From assembly GCA_949316495.1 (NCBI GenBank), contig OX439012.1, forward strand, positions 33,103,927 to 33,167,926: 64,000 bases of DNA. Reading direction: 5' to 3'. The notes under the pieces were generated by a model that worked only from the letters and a program-made list of their open reading frames with translations, searched no databases and was not told the DNA's origin. Positions within the stretch are counted from its first letter, which is position 1. Every line of letters begins with the position of its first letter. Both the position numbers and the translations under genes were made by a program. Below, piece after piece: positions 12,150 through 23,400 of the stretch. The DNA is from Amphiduros pacificus (lineage: Eukaryota; Annelida; Polychaeta; Phyllodocida; Hesionidae).

Positions 12150-12815
12150 AGTCCAATCCCAACATCTGACTGGTCTCACATCATAGGATGTCACAATATA
12201 AGCATAATCCCACTCCCCGATATCTGACTAGTCCCACATCACAGCAATCACAGTATAGACATAGTGACATTATCCGATATCTGACTGGTTCCACATCACA
12301 GCAATCAAAATAAAGATGCCATCCCACGCCCAATATCTGACTGGTCCTACATCACAGCAATCACAGTATAGACATAGTCTCACTCCCCGATATCTGACTG
12401 GTCCCACATCACAGCAATCACAGTATAAACATAGTCCAACTCCCCGATATCTGACTGGTCCCACACCATAGCAATCACAATATAGACATAGTCCCACTCC
12501 CCGATATCTAACTGGTCCCACACCATAGCAATCACAATAAAGATGCAGTCCCACTCCCCGATATCTGACTGGTCCCACACCACAGCAATCACAATAAAGA
12601 TGCAGTCCCACTCCCGATATCTAACTGGTCCCATACCATAGCAATCACAATAAAGATGTCATCCCACTACCCAATATCTGACTGGTTCCACATCACAGCA
12701 ATCACAATATATATATGTCCCAGTACCTGATACCTGACTGGTTCCACATCACAGCAATCAAAATAAAGACTTCATCCCACTACCCAATATCTGACTGGTC
12801 CAACATCAAAGTACT
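12150..12815. repeat. Minisatellite, ~56-bp unit (CCGATATCTGACTGGTC)
   Basis: About twelve copies combining CCGATATCTGACTGGTC, CACATCACAGCAATCACA and a TATAGACATAGTCCCACT part. Strongly diverged copies continue at 12830-12890 and again at 13985-14090, so the array was once longer and has been split by other insertions. Confidence 0.93.
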
Positions 12816-13170
12816 CATAGGACATCACAATTCAGATGTGATTTCACCACCCGACATCTGACGGTTCCCACATTGTGACGATAACAGTATGTCAAAATAA
12901 CATAGTGCTCTGCAATCACCAATAGGCCAAGCCCAGAGAGGTGATCTGGAGGGGTTTGTGGAACATGAAGGATCTCTTTTATTTAAACCAAAGAAAAGTT
13001 TGGTGAGTTCATAGAGCTCTTGTTTAAACAGGTTCAATTTGGTTGTTTCAGCATGTTTTTGCAGCTGGCAACTGATATCAAGTGTTAATAATATTTACTT
13101 CATTTAAAGTTATCCAAATAATAATCAAGCTTTCTTTGCAAGGTTTTAGATATAATCATACATAAAATAT
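12816..13170. repeat. Spacer with one arm of an inverted dispersed repeat
   Basis: 12895-12975 contains GGCCAAGCCCAGAGAGG..GATCTGGAGG. Its inverse with scattered changes (CCTCTCCAGA..CTGTCTGGGCTTTGCC) lies at 13895-13975. The two arms bracket the candidate exon at 13174-13434 and repeat R2. The family is not recognised. Confidence 0.5.
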
Positions 13171-13173
13171 GAA

Positions 13174-13434
13174 TTACCACTGAAAGAGTTCGGTATTCAA
13201 AAAATCTCGCCCCTTCCTCGAGAAAGGGGGCTGCAAAAGTGAGCAATTATTTCGAAGCAATCTGAGCTCGTTATTAATATTCATATATGCATGATAAGCA
13301 TTGATAAGAGCCTCACAAAGTGTGTCTCCAGTGTTGTAGACGAATGGTGAGGCAGCAGACAGCTTAATTACCACACCTTTGCTGAGAACAATACACACTG
13401 GCCTACTATCCCAGCTGGTGACATATATCAGCAC
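13174..13434 (-). CDS. Candidate coding exon, possibly terminal, product unknown
   Basis: An open frame of at least 80 codons on the minus strand with a globular-looking composition: VCIVLSKGVVIKLSAASPF, then a helical region with NTGDTLCEALINAYHAY, then PPFSRKGRDFLNTELFQW before a stop. Possible 3' splice sites lie at the right edge (a CACCAG near 13414 and TCAAG near 13436), but a dispersed repeat (R2) begins immediately beyond and no good pyrimidine tract is present. TG|GTAATT at the 3' end could instead be a donor. No family recognised. It could be the last exon of the gene hinted at by the exon-like stretches at 15839 and 39853. Confidence 0.35.
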   Translation of the reverse strand: MLIYVTSWDSRPVCIVLSKGVVIKLSAASPFVYNTGDTLCEALINAYHAYMNINNELRLLRNNCSLLQPPFSRKGRDFLNTELFQW

Positions 13435-13436
13435 TT

Positions 13437-13790
13437 GACATACGCACTGGCCCGGTGGCCTGGGGCCACCAGATCCTCTCTTCGGGCCAGTGAATGCTCT
13501 GTTGTAGTGGCCCAGTTGGGCAACAGTATTTTTGGTATTTTAGTGGCCCAAACTATCTTGATTTTATTATTATAATCCTTAATAGATATTATATCACGAT
13601 CAATAAACATTTGATTGGGACAATTATCCCCCACTCTACAGCCTTATGTACAATGCTCTTTATTGTATCACACATCTTATTATCCTTAGCAACTTCGGGC
13701 GACCACTTCTCATGCTCTGGTGGCCCAACTGGGCAACCATCATTTCTCTCTTTATGTCAAGGCCTGATATATGTTTTATTGATCAAGAAA
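13437..13790. repeat. Dispersed repeat R2 (GGCCCAACTGGGCAACC type)
   Basis: Two related segments (13437-13520 and 13690-13775) carry GGGCCAGTGAATGCT, TGGCCCA.TTGGGCAAC and GTCAAGGCCTGA. The same words recur at 28955-29030, 29875-29940, 50335-50540 (inverse) and 62830-62882. This is an unidentified, strongly diverged family, probably a decayed transposon. The 13791-13890 stretch shows nothing further. Confidence 0.6.
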
Positions 13791-13894
13791 CATGCAAAAC
13801 TGGGACTAGACAAAACAACTTTTATTTTATTTTAAATTTAGGACCTTGTATGAACCCTCACAACATAAAAAGGTTCATACGGGATGGTAACAGT

Positions 13895-13980
13895 CAAGAT
13901 TTGGCACGAAAAGTACCAAACTCAGACCTCTCCAGAACACCTGTCTGGGCTTTGCCGATTGGCGATTGGAGAATACTAAA
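13895..13980. repeat. Second arm of inverted dispersed repeat
   Basis: Inverse relative of 12895-12975 (see that entry). It is followed at 13985-14090 by two diverged units of the 56-bp minisatellite (ATCTGACTGGCATCACA). Confidence 0.5.
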
Positions 13981-14089
13981 ATACCACCAATCCGAAATCT
14001 GACTGGCATCACATTGTGGTGACAACAGTAGGATATCACAATATACAAACATAAGTCTGACTGGTACCACATTACTGATCACAGACAAT

Positions 14090-15150
14090 GTCACAAATTT
14101 GACAATCCTGACCAACTTGATGATCCTGAGTTACCGTATCCGCTCGGGTTAGCGCCCATGCTTGGCTTAACGCCCACCCCCCTTTTTAGGAAGAAATCAT
14201 TAAACGCCCACCTTCCCTGGATGTCCGCCATCATGTCATATTGGTCTCTACAGATCTGATTTTTAACATCTTCCTACAGTATGAACAAGTGAAATCTTTG
14301 AAGCTTACCCCAATATTCTGTTAAATCATGTCCTATCACAGTGTTCACGTGTATTTATTTGTGAAAATTGTGTAGAGTTTCGTGAAAATTGACAGAAATG
14401 TGCTTGCAAAGCTGCAAAGTTTGCATCTTCTCCAGCATTGTGTTGTGTACTCGTCATCGCTTTATGCGCTCTTATTCAAATTTCTGCACTGAAACTGATG
14501 ACGTCACAGGTGTCACTGTATTATCGCTCACAACGGCACCCCATGTTATCGATGAAAGAGGCAAGTTTGTGTACATTTTACAAAGATTTATGATTGTGTA
14601 AGAGCCCACCCATCTTTATAAACGCCCATGCTTGGGTAAACGCCCACCCCCCTCTTTTACTTTGTCCCCAATTAGCCGCCCATGGGCGCTAACCCGAGCG
14701 GATACGGTATAATGCATGACCAATTGACAATCCTGGTATATCATGCATGACCAATTGACAATCCTGGTATATGATGCATGACCAATTGCCAATCCTGACG
14801 TACAATTTGCATGACCATTTGACAATTCTGACATACAATTAGCATAACCAATTGACAATCCTGAGTTATAATGCATGATCAATTGACAATCCTGAGTTAT
14901 TATGCATGATCAATTGACAATCCTGAGTTATTATGCATGACCAATTGACAATCCTGAGTTATTATGCATGATCAATTGACAATCCTGAGTTATAATGCAT
15001 GATCAATTGACAATCCTGAGTTATTATGCATGATCAATTGACAAACCTGAGTTATTATGCATGACCAATTTGACAATCCTGACTTTTGATGCATGACCAA
15101 TTTGACAATCCTGGTTTATCATACATGAACAATTTGACAATCCTGGTTTA
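14090..15150. repeat. Minisatellite, 31-bp unit, split by a TA-insertion element
   Basis: Units with core CAATTGACAATCCTGAG followed by TTATAATGCATGA. The left stub is 14090-14133 and the main block is 14708-15150, with a 574-bp element between. The last units drift (AATTTGACAATCCTGGTT) before the array ends. Confidence 0.93.
14134..14707. mobile_element. Non-autonomous DNA transposon, TA target site (Tc1/mariner-like)
   Basis: The ends are a perfect 27-bp terminal inverted repeat beginning CCGTATCCGCTCGGG (14134-14160, inverse 14681-14707), flanked by TA (14132-14133 and 14708-14709). The host sequence is a 31-bp satellite whose consensus reads GAGTTATAATGC, so the empty site can be read from neighbouring units and agrees exactly with a duplicated TA. 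Inside, a direct repeat CGCCCATGCTTGG..AACGCCCACCCCCCT occurs near both ends. No transposase is present. Superfamily assignment rests on the TA duplication. Confidence 0.85.
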
Positions 15151-15838
15151 TAATGAATGGCCATCATGAGATTGGATTTAACACATATTCTTTTCTGAAG
15201 ATGAACATCAGTGCACTCAGATTAACTGATAAATCCCACCATTGTAGTAATTTTGTAAAAAAAAAGGCTTCAGCCTGTATGAATAATTGTGAATTCTCAC
15301 AGACCAAGCAGAGTAATCTAAAAATGCTAATTTTGGTTTGTTTTCATTTCTGACAAACTCTTTGTTTTGTATTCCTATTGTTTCTGTTTCCATTGCAATC
15401 AATCAAATCCTTCATAACATTGTACTAAAGGCCAAAAAAATAAATAAATAACCTTGTTTCCGATAACATGAAAACATCGGATGAGGGAAGATTTCTATTT
15501 CTAAATTAAATTTATTTTTTGATTATCTGATAAAAGTTATCAAATATATTGTGAATGGATATATCTAAATAAAATTATAACTGAAATTATGTCTTTTCAC
15601 CCAGTAAATAAAAACAAACTTAAAGGGAAGCTCGTTTGAACTAGGAAGGAGAATCAGAATCAGGCTTCATTTTTTAGGCCAAAGCAAAAAGGAATCTTTC
15701 TTCATAATATTTCTACACATCATCAAAACACTTCCTTAACTGTAGTATACCTTTCTAACTATTATGTTTCTCGACCTTTTATCTAGTTTCTACCAAAACA
15801 GGCACAAATATTATAAATACCTCAACATCAAAACATAC
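15151..15838. other. Unique AT-rich sequence
   Basis: No repeat copy or gene recognised. It forms the 3' side of the small exon-like stretch at 15839-15886. Confidence 0.4.
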
Positions 15839-15886
15839 CTTATTTAACTTGCAGACAATTTCCAGTGGTCCAAATGCAGCACCTTT
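15839..15886 (-). CDS. Candidate 48-nt internal exon, product unknown
   Basis: On the minus strand a strong 3' splice site (CTTTTTTCAG|AAAGG) and a strong donor (AATAAG|GTATGT) bracket exactly 48 nt. Only one of the three frames is open, and it needs phase 0 on both sides, giving KGAAFGPLEIVCKLNK. The tight boundaries make it one of the better exon candidates in the left 40 kb. The product is not recognised and linkage to the exon at 39853-40036 is only a guess. Confidence 0.45.
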
Positions 15887-16310
15887 CTGAAAAAAGAATT
15901 TAATTGATATTTTTACAATAAGATCTGGACGGGAAGGTCAACATCCAACATAGGCAATGGATGGGAAAGGTCATTAACCTTTGAATACATGTCATAAAAA
16001 TCTTTACTTGTTTATTGTTGTGCTCACTTTCTAATTTTAACAATGAAACCAATTTACCATGTTCTAACAAAATATTGGACTACTGGCTGCTAAAAATGAT
16101 CGGGTGTGGTCTCCCAGAACTGTCAAGTCTGGCCTATACTTGCAGGGCCTGGTATCAACCAAGAATCTGCCAAAGACAGAAGTTCTTAATATAAGGGGAT
16201 AATCATACAAAGCTGCCTTCAACTATCTGATCTCACATCAAATGATACTTCTCAGTGTCATATGGTAAAAATTGGGGTGGAAAAGCTTTGGAAATTTTGC
16301 TCAGTCAGAT
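15887..16310. other. Unique sequence
   Basis: AT-rich sequence upstream (in minus-strand sense) of the 48-nt candidate exon. A TCTTTGGCAG acceptor-like site near 16170 on the minus strand has no convincing exon after it. Confidence 0.35.
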
Positions 16311-16314
16311 ATCA

Positions 16315-17488
16315 TTAAAGAATTAGACATCATTAACTCATTTGACATCCACTCATTAGACATCATCCACTCATTAGACATCATCCACTCATTAGACATC
16401 ATTAACTCATTAGACATTCACTCATTAGACATTCACTCATTAGACATCATCCACTCATTAGACATTCACTCATTAGACATTCACTCATTAGACATCATTA
16501 ACTCATTAGACACCATTAACTCATTAGACATCATAAACTCATTAGACATCATAAACTCATTAGACATCATTCACTCATTAGACATCATTCACTCATTAGA
16601 CATCATTCACTCATTAGACATTAACTCATTAGACATTCACTCATTAGACATCATCCACTCATTAGACATCATCCACTCATTAGACATCATTAACTCATTA
16701 GACATCATTCACTCATTAGACATCATTAACTCATTAGACATCATCCACTCATTAGACATCATTAACTCATTAGACATTATTAACTCATTAGACATCATAA
16801 ACTCATTAGACATCATCCACTCATTAGACATTCACTCATTAGACATCATTCACTCATTAGACATCATTCACTCATTAGACATTCACTCATTAGACATCAT
16901 TAACTCATTAGACATCATTCACTCATTAGACATCATTAACTCATTAGACATCATCCACTCATTAGACATCATTAACTCATTAGACATTATTAACTCATTA
17001 GACATCATAAACTCATTAGACATCATCCACTCATTAGACATTCACTCATTAGACATCATTCACTCATTAGACATCATCCACTCATTAGACATCATTAACT
17101 CATTAGACATCATAAACTCATTAGACATCATTAACTCATTAGACATCATAAACTCATTAGACATCATTAACTCATTAGACATTCACTCATTAGACATCAT
17201 TAACTCATTAGACATCATTCACTCATTAGACATCATTAACTCATTAGACATCATCCACTCATTAGACATCATTAACTCATTAGACATTATTAACTCATTA
17301 GACATCATAAACTCATTAGACATCATCCACTCATTAGACATTCACTCATTAGACATCATTAACTCATTAGACATTCACTCATTAGACATCATTAACTCAT
17401 TAGACATTCACTCATTAGACATCATTCACTCATTAGACATCATTCACTCATTAGACATCATCCACTCATTAGACATCATTCACTCATA
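16315..17488. repeat. Minisatellite, 18/15-bp units (CATTAGACATCATTAACT)
   Basis: About 66 units, mostly 18 bp with a 15-bp class lacking three bases. Both lengths are divisible by three, so one frame (Ser-Leu-Asp-Ile-Ile) stays open for about 400 codons. A block starting TAGACATTAT recurs at 16771, 16981 and 17281, showing duplications of about 210 and 300 bp. Confidence 0.96.
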
Positions 17489-17567
17489 ACAGTGTAAGTA
17501 ACAGTTGAATCCTCTGAATTTCATTGGTAGTAATTTATGTGGAGATTATAATTTATCATTGATAATG

Positions 17568-18690
17568 TGTCATCCTCTCATCCCTGGTGCTGTCCTGTCA
17601 TGTCCATCCTCTCATCCCTGATGCTGTCCTGCCATGTCCATCCTATCATCCCTGATGCTGTCCTGCCATGTCCATCCTATCATCCATGATGCTGTCCTGC
17701 CATGTCCGTCCTCTCATCCCTGATGCTGTCCTGCCATGTCCATCCTATCATCCCTGATGCTGTCCTGTCATGTCCATCCTCTCATCCCTGATGCTGCCCT
17801 GCCATGTCCGTCCTCTCATCTCTGATGTTGCTCTGCCATGTCCATCCTCTCATCCCTGATGCTGTCCTGTCATGTCCATCCTCTCTTCTCTGATGCTGTC
17901 CTGTCATGTCCGTCCTCTCTTCTCTGATGCTGTCCTGTCATGTCCATCCTATCATCCCTGATGCTGTCCTGCCATGTCCATCCTCTCATCCCTGATGCTG
18001 TCCTGTCATGTCCGTCCTCTCTTCTCTGATGCTGTCCTGTCATGTCCATCCTATCATCCCTGATGCTGTCCTGTCATGTCCGTCCTCTCTTCTCTGATGC
18101 TGTCCTGGCATGTCCATCCTCTCATCCCTGATGCTGTCCTGTCATGTCTGTCCTCTCTTCTCTGATGCTGTCCTGTCATGTCCATCCTATCATCCCTGAT
18201 GCTGTCCTGTCATGTCCATCCTATCATCCCTGATGCTGTCCTGTCATGTCCATCCTATCATCCCTGATGCTGTCCTGCCATGTCCATCCTCTCATCCCTG
18301 ACGCTGTCCTGCCATGTCCATCCTATCATCCCTGATGCTGTCCTGCCATGTCCATCCTCTCATCCCTGATGCTGTCCTGCTATGTCCATCCTATCATCCC
18401 TGATGCTGTCCTGCTATGTCCATCCTATCATCCCTGATGCTGTCCTGCCATGTCCATCCTCTCATCTCTGATGTTGCTCTGCCATGTCCATCCTCTCATC
18501 CCTGATGCTGTCCTGTCATGTCCGTCCTATCATCCCTGATGCTGCCCTGCCATGTCCATCCTCTCATCCCTGATGCTGTCCTGCCATGTCATGTCCGTCC
18601 TGTCATCCCTGATGCTGTCCTGTCATGTCCGTCCTCTCTTCTCTGTTGCTGTCCTGTCATGTCCGTCCTCTCTTCTCTGGTGCTTGCCTG
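17568..18690. repeat. Minisatellite, 34-bp unit (TGATGCTGTCCTGCCATG)
   Basis: About 33 copies that vary mainly at CATCC/CGTCC, CTCTC/CTATC and ATCCC/TTCTC. The mixed order of variants suggests repeated unequal exchange. Confidence 0.96.
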
Positions 18691-18799
18691 TCTCCTCATC
18701 ATTAATGCTGTTCTGCCATTTGCCCATTTTCATGTTATCATATATCTTGATTCTAATTTTGGAAATATTTTATTAATCATAAATATCATGACCATGTAT

Positions 18800-18900
18800 T
18801 ATGTTTGTCCCCAGCAGGGTTTGAACAATGTACCCTAAGCATTATAACCTCTCCAATCCAAATCCAACACTCTACCAACTGAACTATCTTGGCTGTCTGA
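18800..18900 (-). repeat. tRNA-derived SINE head (fragment)
   Basis: Read on the minus strand this has an A-box-like TAGTTCAGTTGGTAGAGTG followed about 50 bp later by a B-box-like TTGTTCAAACCC, the layout of a tRNA-derived SINE. It has no clean cloverleaf, so it is not called as a tRNA gene. The remainder of 18691-19085 is unremarkable. Confidence 0.5.
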
Positions 18901-19085
18901 TTTGAAAGATGAAAAAGTGATCACCATTTGTGAGCAAGGGTACCTGGTTATGAGAGGCCAACAAAGGGGATTTTATTCAACAATGAGAACAATTAAGTGC
19001 ATAATAAGTCATGTGTGGTATATACAAACATGGCAATAATCCCCCTGAGCCTCTTGTGGATCATGGTCACTATCAAGCAAATTGC

Positions 19086-19300
19086 TTTTTGGTCTGGATA
19101 GATTGTTTCCGGAGTTGGCCTGGATAGATTGTTTCTGGAGTTGGCCTGGATAGATTGTTTCTGGAGTTGGCCTGGATAGATTGTTTCCAGAGTTGGCCGG
19201 GATAGATTGTTTCCGGAGTTGGCCTGGATAGATTGTTTCTGGAGTTGGCCTGGATAGATTGTTTCCATAGTTGGCCTGGATAGATTGCTTTGTACCTCTC
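19086..19300. repeat. Minisatellite, 26-bp unit (CTGGATAGATTGTTTC)
   Basis: Eight copies of CTGGATAGATTGTTTC followed by CGGAGTTGGC with point variants. Confidence 0.93.
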
Positions 19301-19874
19301 CCCGGACATTGATTTTACTTTTACTGCCTTATAAGTCTGTGAATGTGACATTGCTATGATTGACAATATATTGCAATATAAAGATATTATTTTACCTTAA
19401 GCCAGAAAATCCTGACATGAAGGGGAAAGTGTCTGGTCAAGGTACCAGTGGGGAGATTAAAATGTGAGTTGGCATCGAGAACACTTGCTTGATGCGATCA
19501 GTGGGGCTGGTCACATGTCTTAGTGTCCACTTTTGAGCATCATTACTATACATATTTCTTTATTCGAATCAAGGGTTTTATTTGACAATGCACAAATTAA
19601 TGAAATATTTGATATGTTTTTAAAATATAAAAATTATAATTCTATATCATAAATATTGATAAAATGTGAAATAACCATAAAACTAAGGAACTACTTATGG
19701 AAGCATTGACACTATTTGCAAGAAGTGATCCGTTCACACAATTTTGCATGGCGAGGTAGGGTCACATACTACCTCTGCCTTAATAGGCATGAAAATGCCG
19801 CTACTTTTTCCGCAGGGTTCTTTGCATAATCCACAGACAGGTGCACAGTTGGTGGGCTGCACACATGCACAAAC
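19301..19874. other. Unique AT-rich sequence
   Basis: No gene or repeat recognised. A target duplication of the SINE begins at 19875. Confidence 0.4.
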
Positions 19875-19887
19875 TCAATGTCTGCCG

Positions 19888-20201
19888 GGCCACAGGCCGT
19901 GGCGCAGTTGGCTAGAGCGCCAGCTTATTAGCAACAGTTCCTCTGTGGTGATCCAAAGGTCGTGGGTTCGAACCCCGGCCGTGCCGAGATTGAACTCATG
20001 ATACAATTTCCCATATGAGCTGAGACCCGTGCCCAAAGGGTTAACCTGTTGTTCTTGTAAATCTGTGACCCGGTGGGTTGTCATGTCAAGGACCTGCGAC
20101 ATGACAATCCAGTGAGGCAGCACTATATCTGCTACAAGTAGGTCTCATCACGAAATGACTGAAATAATGTTGAAAGTGATGTAAAACCCCAAACAAACAA
20201 A
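19888..20201 (+). mobile_element. tRNA-derived SINE, full-length copy
   Basis: Starts with a tRNA-like head: A box GGCGCAGTTGGCTAGAGCGC and B box GGTTCGAACCCC. It continues with a conserved body containing inverse words TGTCATGTCAAGG / CGACATGACA and ends in an ACAAACAAA tail. A 13-bp exact direct repeat, TCAATGTCTGCCG, flanks it (19875-19887 and 20202-20214), the expected target duplication for LINE-driven insertion. Two more copies on the minus strand (29339-29655 and 41555-41805) confirm the boundaries. The exact target duplication suggests this is the youngest of the three. Confidence 0.92.
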
Positions 20202-20214
20202 TCAATGTCTGCCG

Positions 20215-22104
20215 TCTGTCAGACCAAAGCAAGCTGCCACAACCACTCACGCGTAGTTAAGTGTTGCTGGCACATGTCTTTACCAGCATATCCATATGTT
20301 GCTTGCTCGCTTTCTAACCAAAACAATGACAATTGGCTGTCTTATTACATGTGACAAAATATTTAATTCGATGTCTGGCTGCACTGGTTGCAGCCTCTGA
20401 ACACTAACTCAAAGAGTTAAATATATTGTTTACTTGCAGAGCCAGGTATAAATCCTGGATCTGCTAAGAAGAGTAGGTGCACAAGTGAGCACATGCACAA
20501 CATGTTCAAGATAAACCATTGGAAACTTTTTTAAAGTACCGTATTTTTTATGGGAAGGAGTACAAGCTCTTGACAAAAATGGACACTGAGAACGAAGGAG
20601 AACTTAAAGCATTCATGAAACCTGACTTTCAGACACATTTTCTTTACATAACATGAATGTTTATACCCTAAACAGTGCTTTTATGTAGTAGTACCCAAAA
20701 TTTTCCCTATTAACAACTTTCTGTGGCACTTGAAAGTTGATCAGTTGTCTGCTGGAACCTACACCAGCAATTGAACACTTTGTCAACAAGCTTTGTTTAG
20801 CTGGTCTGTGATCTCGTGTAAACACCTAATGAGTTACCAGTTGGGCACCTGACCAGCTTGGGAAACAGGGTGGAGATGTTTTGTACAATTTATCAATTTA
20901 TTGCCAGGAGTATACTTCAGAACAACATAAGATTATTTTAATATTATTTGAATCAATGAAATAACTCATGGTTGTGACAAATATTTTATGGTTGTGACAA
21001 ATATCTTATGGTTGTGGAAGATATATCATTTATGGGAAAAGTATACTATTTATTTGAAAAGTATCTTATGCATGTGAAAACTTTTCTGTCAAAAAGGGAA
21101 GACATGACTCAAAGGGTGCATAGAATCCCCCTTAACTTAAAGGCTGTGATATTGAAAAAGTGACATTAAACCCTTTGATCACTGGTTTGGCCTTAAATCA
21201 AAAGGACTTTGAATGGCAAAACTGTGAATGCTGATAATTGGTATCAGTAAAATGTATGATCTGACCCTCTTTGATGAAATTTGGGGGTTTTCACACCACT
21301 GAATGGGAAGACATCAAAGGCTGCATGGATTCCACCTTAAAAGCTGGGCTGTATAGAATTTTTTTAAACTTTTTTTTGCAAACATATATAATATAAAAAA
21401 TAATGATGTTTCTTCATTTATAACTTCATAAATATTCATCCGTTTTTAATCATTTTACCACCAAAAGAAAGCCAAGAAAATGCACTATCATCATGATAAG
21501 TGTTATCTTCCAATTTATTCTCTAAATAGTGGAAAAAAATGGCCAAATATGTGTTGCTCCAATTTTGACAATTGGTAAACAACACCTCCTGTGACTTACG
21601 GAGCCCCCTGACAGTTCAAAGGTCAAGGTCACACAGCACACTTCCTGTTTAGTACGGGCAGTACCCAGTGGTCACAAGAAATCATACTTCTCAGGGCAGA
21701 TGTTATTTTGTGGATTTCAGACAGATAGCCTGTATGTATGTCAATTTTAAGATCATATATTGTTTTCAGATACTTTAAACCACTGTAAAATTGCCTGCAA
21801 CTTTCCAGGTTTCACCAATGCTTTAAATCCCTACAAAATATTGATATTTCTCTTAGGGTGATAAATGGCAGGTCAGAATCTTTCATGGCTTTTCAGACGT
21901 TTGTCAGTTAGTTTCTATTGTTCATTGCACTGGTCAAGCTCCGTATAATAGAGGCCATCTTTGTCAGGTTTGTATAACTTATAATTGTGTTTTTCATTAT
22001 TGTTTTTTTGATAATTTAGATTCTGTTCACTGAAGAACAGATTGTTCTAACTATCCACTCACACTTACAAGTCTTACAAATTTCTCAATCATGCTAAATA
22101 TTTT
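20215..22104. other. Unique AT-rich sequence
   Basis: No gene recognised. It holds a small repeat of TTATGGTTGTGACAAATA (20965-21030) and a nuclear-receptor-type motif cluster at 21613-21631 (see findings). It is probably intergenic or intronic. Confidence 0.4.
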
Positions 22105-22385
22105 TTAACATAAAGATATTATATATCGGCCAAAGATTTGATAGTGCCTAAAACATGACATGAAATAAATATCGACCAAAAATTTGATAGTGCCTAAAAC
22201 ATGACATGACCATACTCATTGCATTCTTACCTTTGCAGTGCCTTAACCATGCCATAATAATGTCTAATCTCATAGAAAATTTAAAGGTGCCTTAAACATG
22301 TCATGAAATATTCCATACAAACCTTCCCTAAACATGGCATGCAGAACTTTATAGTGCCTTAAACATGTCACTAATAGCAGACAGA
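22105..22385. repeat. Degenerate tandem repeat (GCCTTAAACATGTCATGA)
   Basis: About six loose copies of TAGTGCCTAAAACATGACATGA and relatives, the clearest pair being AATATCGACCAAAAATTTGA at 22162 and its neighbour at 22116. Old and diverged. Confidence 0.6.
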
Positions 22386-22754
22386 CTTCCTTGCAGTACC
22401 AACGATAATGTCTCCTTCATAACGACATAACTACATAAGTTTCTATTTACCATGTTTATCATGTTTATCTTGACAGGACTGATTCAGTTTCCAGCCACCT
22501 GATTAGCATAAATAGGCCAAACTGCTGCAATCCTCCGTTTCCTGTCACAGATCCTGAGGCAGAATTGAACATAATGCCTTATTATCTTGCAACAAGTCTG
22601 ACATTTACTTAAATCGTCTTCTCTCTACCATTGTCAACTAACAGAAAGTCCAGGACTTTTAATTTGTTCATAAACATTGCAAGGAAGGATTTCTGTGTTA
22701 GACCTGCCTCTGGCAATCCTGGACGAAATCTTCCGACAACAGACCGATGCGATT

Positions 22755-23025
22755 TTATCACTAGCCTGTAGTCCCAGACTAGTAGAAACACTGTTGGGCT
22801 AGTCAACCTTCCCCTAATGCTAGCCCAACTGTCTAGTAGCTAATTATGATTTTTCAAGTATTGGCTAAAAATGTAGAATAGTGCATAGACTTAATATAGT
22901 TCATACATGTTATAAATAAATTTAAAATATGCAAAAAATGGTTCGGGATAGTATGCTTTGATTCTGGCTAATGCAAATCTCCACTTACTTGCCCAACTGT
23001 CCAGTAGCCTAAAAGGTATAAGGCC
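22755..23025. repeat. Dispersed repeat R1, copy 2
   Basis: Shares CAGACTAGTAGAAACACTGT and GGGCTAGT..AACCTTCCCCTAATGCTAG with 1463-1600 and 57525-57640. A second conserved stretch (CTAATGCAAATCTCCACTTA) lies at 22972, matching CTAGTGTAAATCTCTCTTTG near 57725. Flanking 22386-22754 is unremarkable. Confidence 0.75.
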
Positions 23026-23249
23026 CAGACTGTGACAATAGACTCAATGGACTGGGTTTCTGAATACAAAATAAAACTACCAGTATAGAATCTGCTTTAA
23101 AATTTTGACACATATTTATTTGGTGAGGGAATGATAAGAGAGGTCCTGTTTTGGATGGCACAATGAGATAAATCAAGGCTTTTTTTTCCATCTCCCATGA
23201 GAACTAATTAGAAATTGTTATCTTCCGGATAAATAATCAATTAACACAT

Positions 23250-23400
23250 AGTTTCCCAGGGCACCATGCCTATACAGTACAATTCACCCCTGGTTTCCCA
23301 GGGCACCATGCATATACAGTACAATTCACCTCTGAAAATATAATATCTTACCTACTTATAGCTAAGAATTCTGAACAGCAATTTCAAAGAATATCAAATT
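23250..23400. repeat. Short tandem duplication plus dispersed repeat R3
   Basis: A 53-bp segment (GTTTCCCAGGGCACCATGC..) occurs twice in tandem (23250-23330). It is followed by CCTCTGAAAATATAATATC..CTAAGAATTCTGAACAG, which recurs with changes at 37321-37400. R3 family not identified. Confidence 0.6.

Noticed and set aside
16272-17489. 405-codon frame of Ser-Leu-Asp-Ile-Ile repeats, resembling an antifreeze or silk-like repeat protein
   Set aside because: Produced by 18- and 15-bp units; no signal sequence, splice context or flanking unique coding.
19888-19990. Functional tRNA gene at the SINE head
   Set aside because: A and B boxes are present but the copy continues into a SINE body with a tail and target duplication, and three copies share it.
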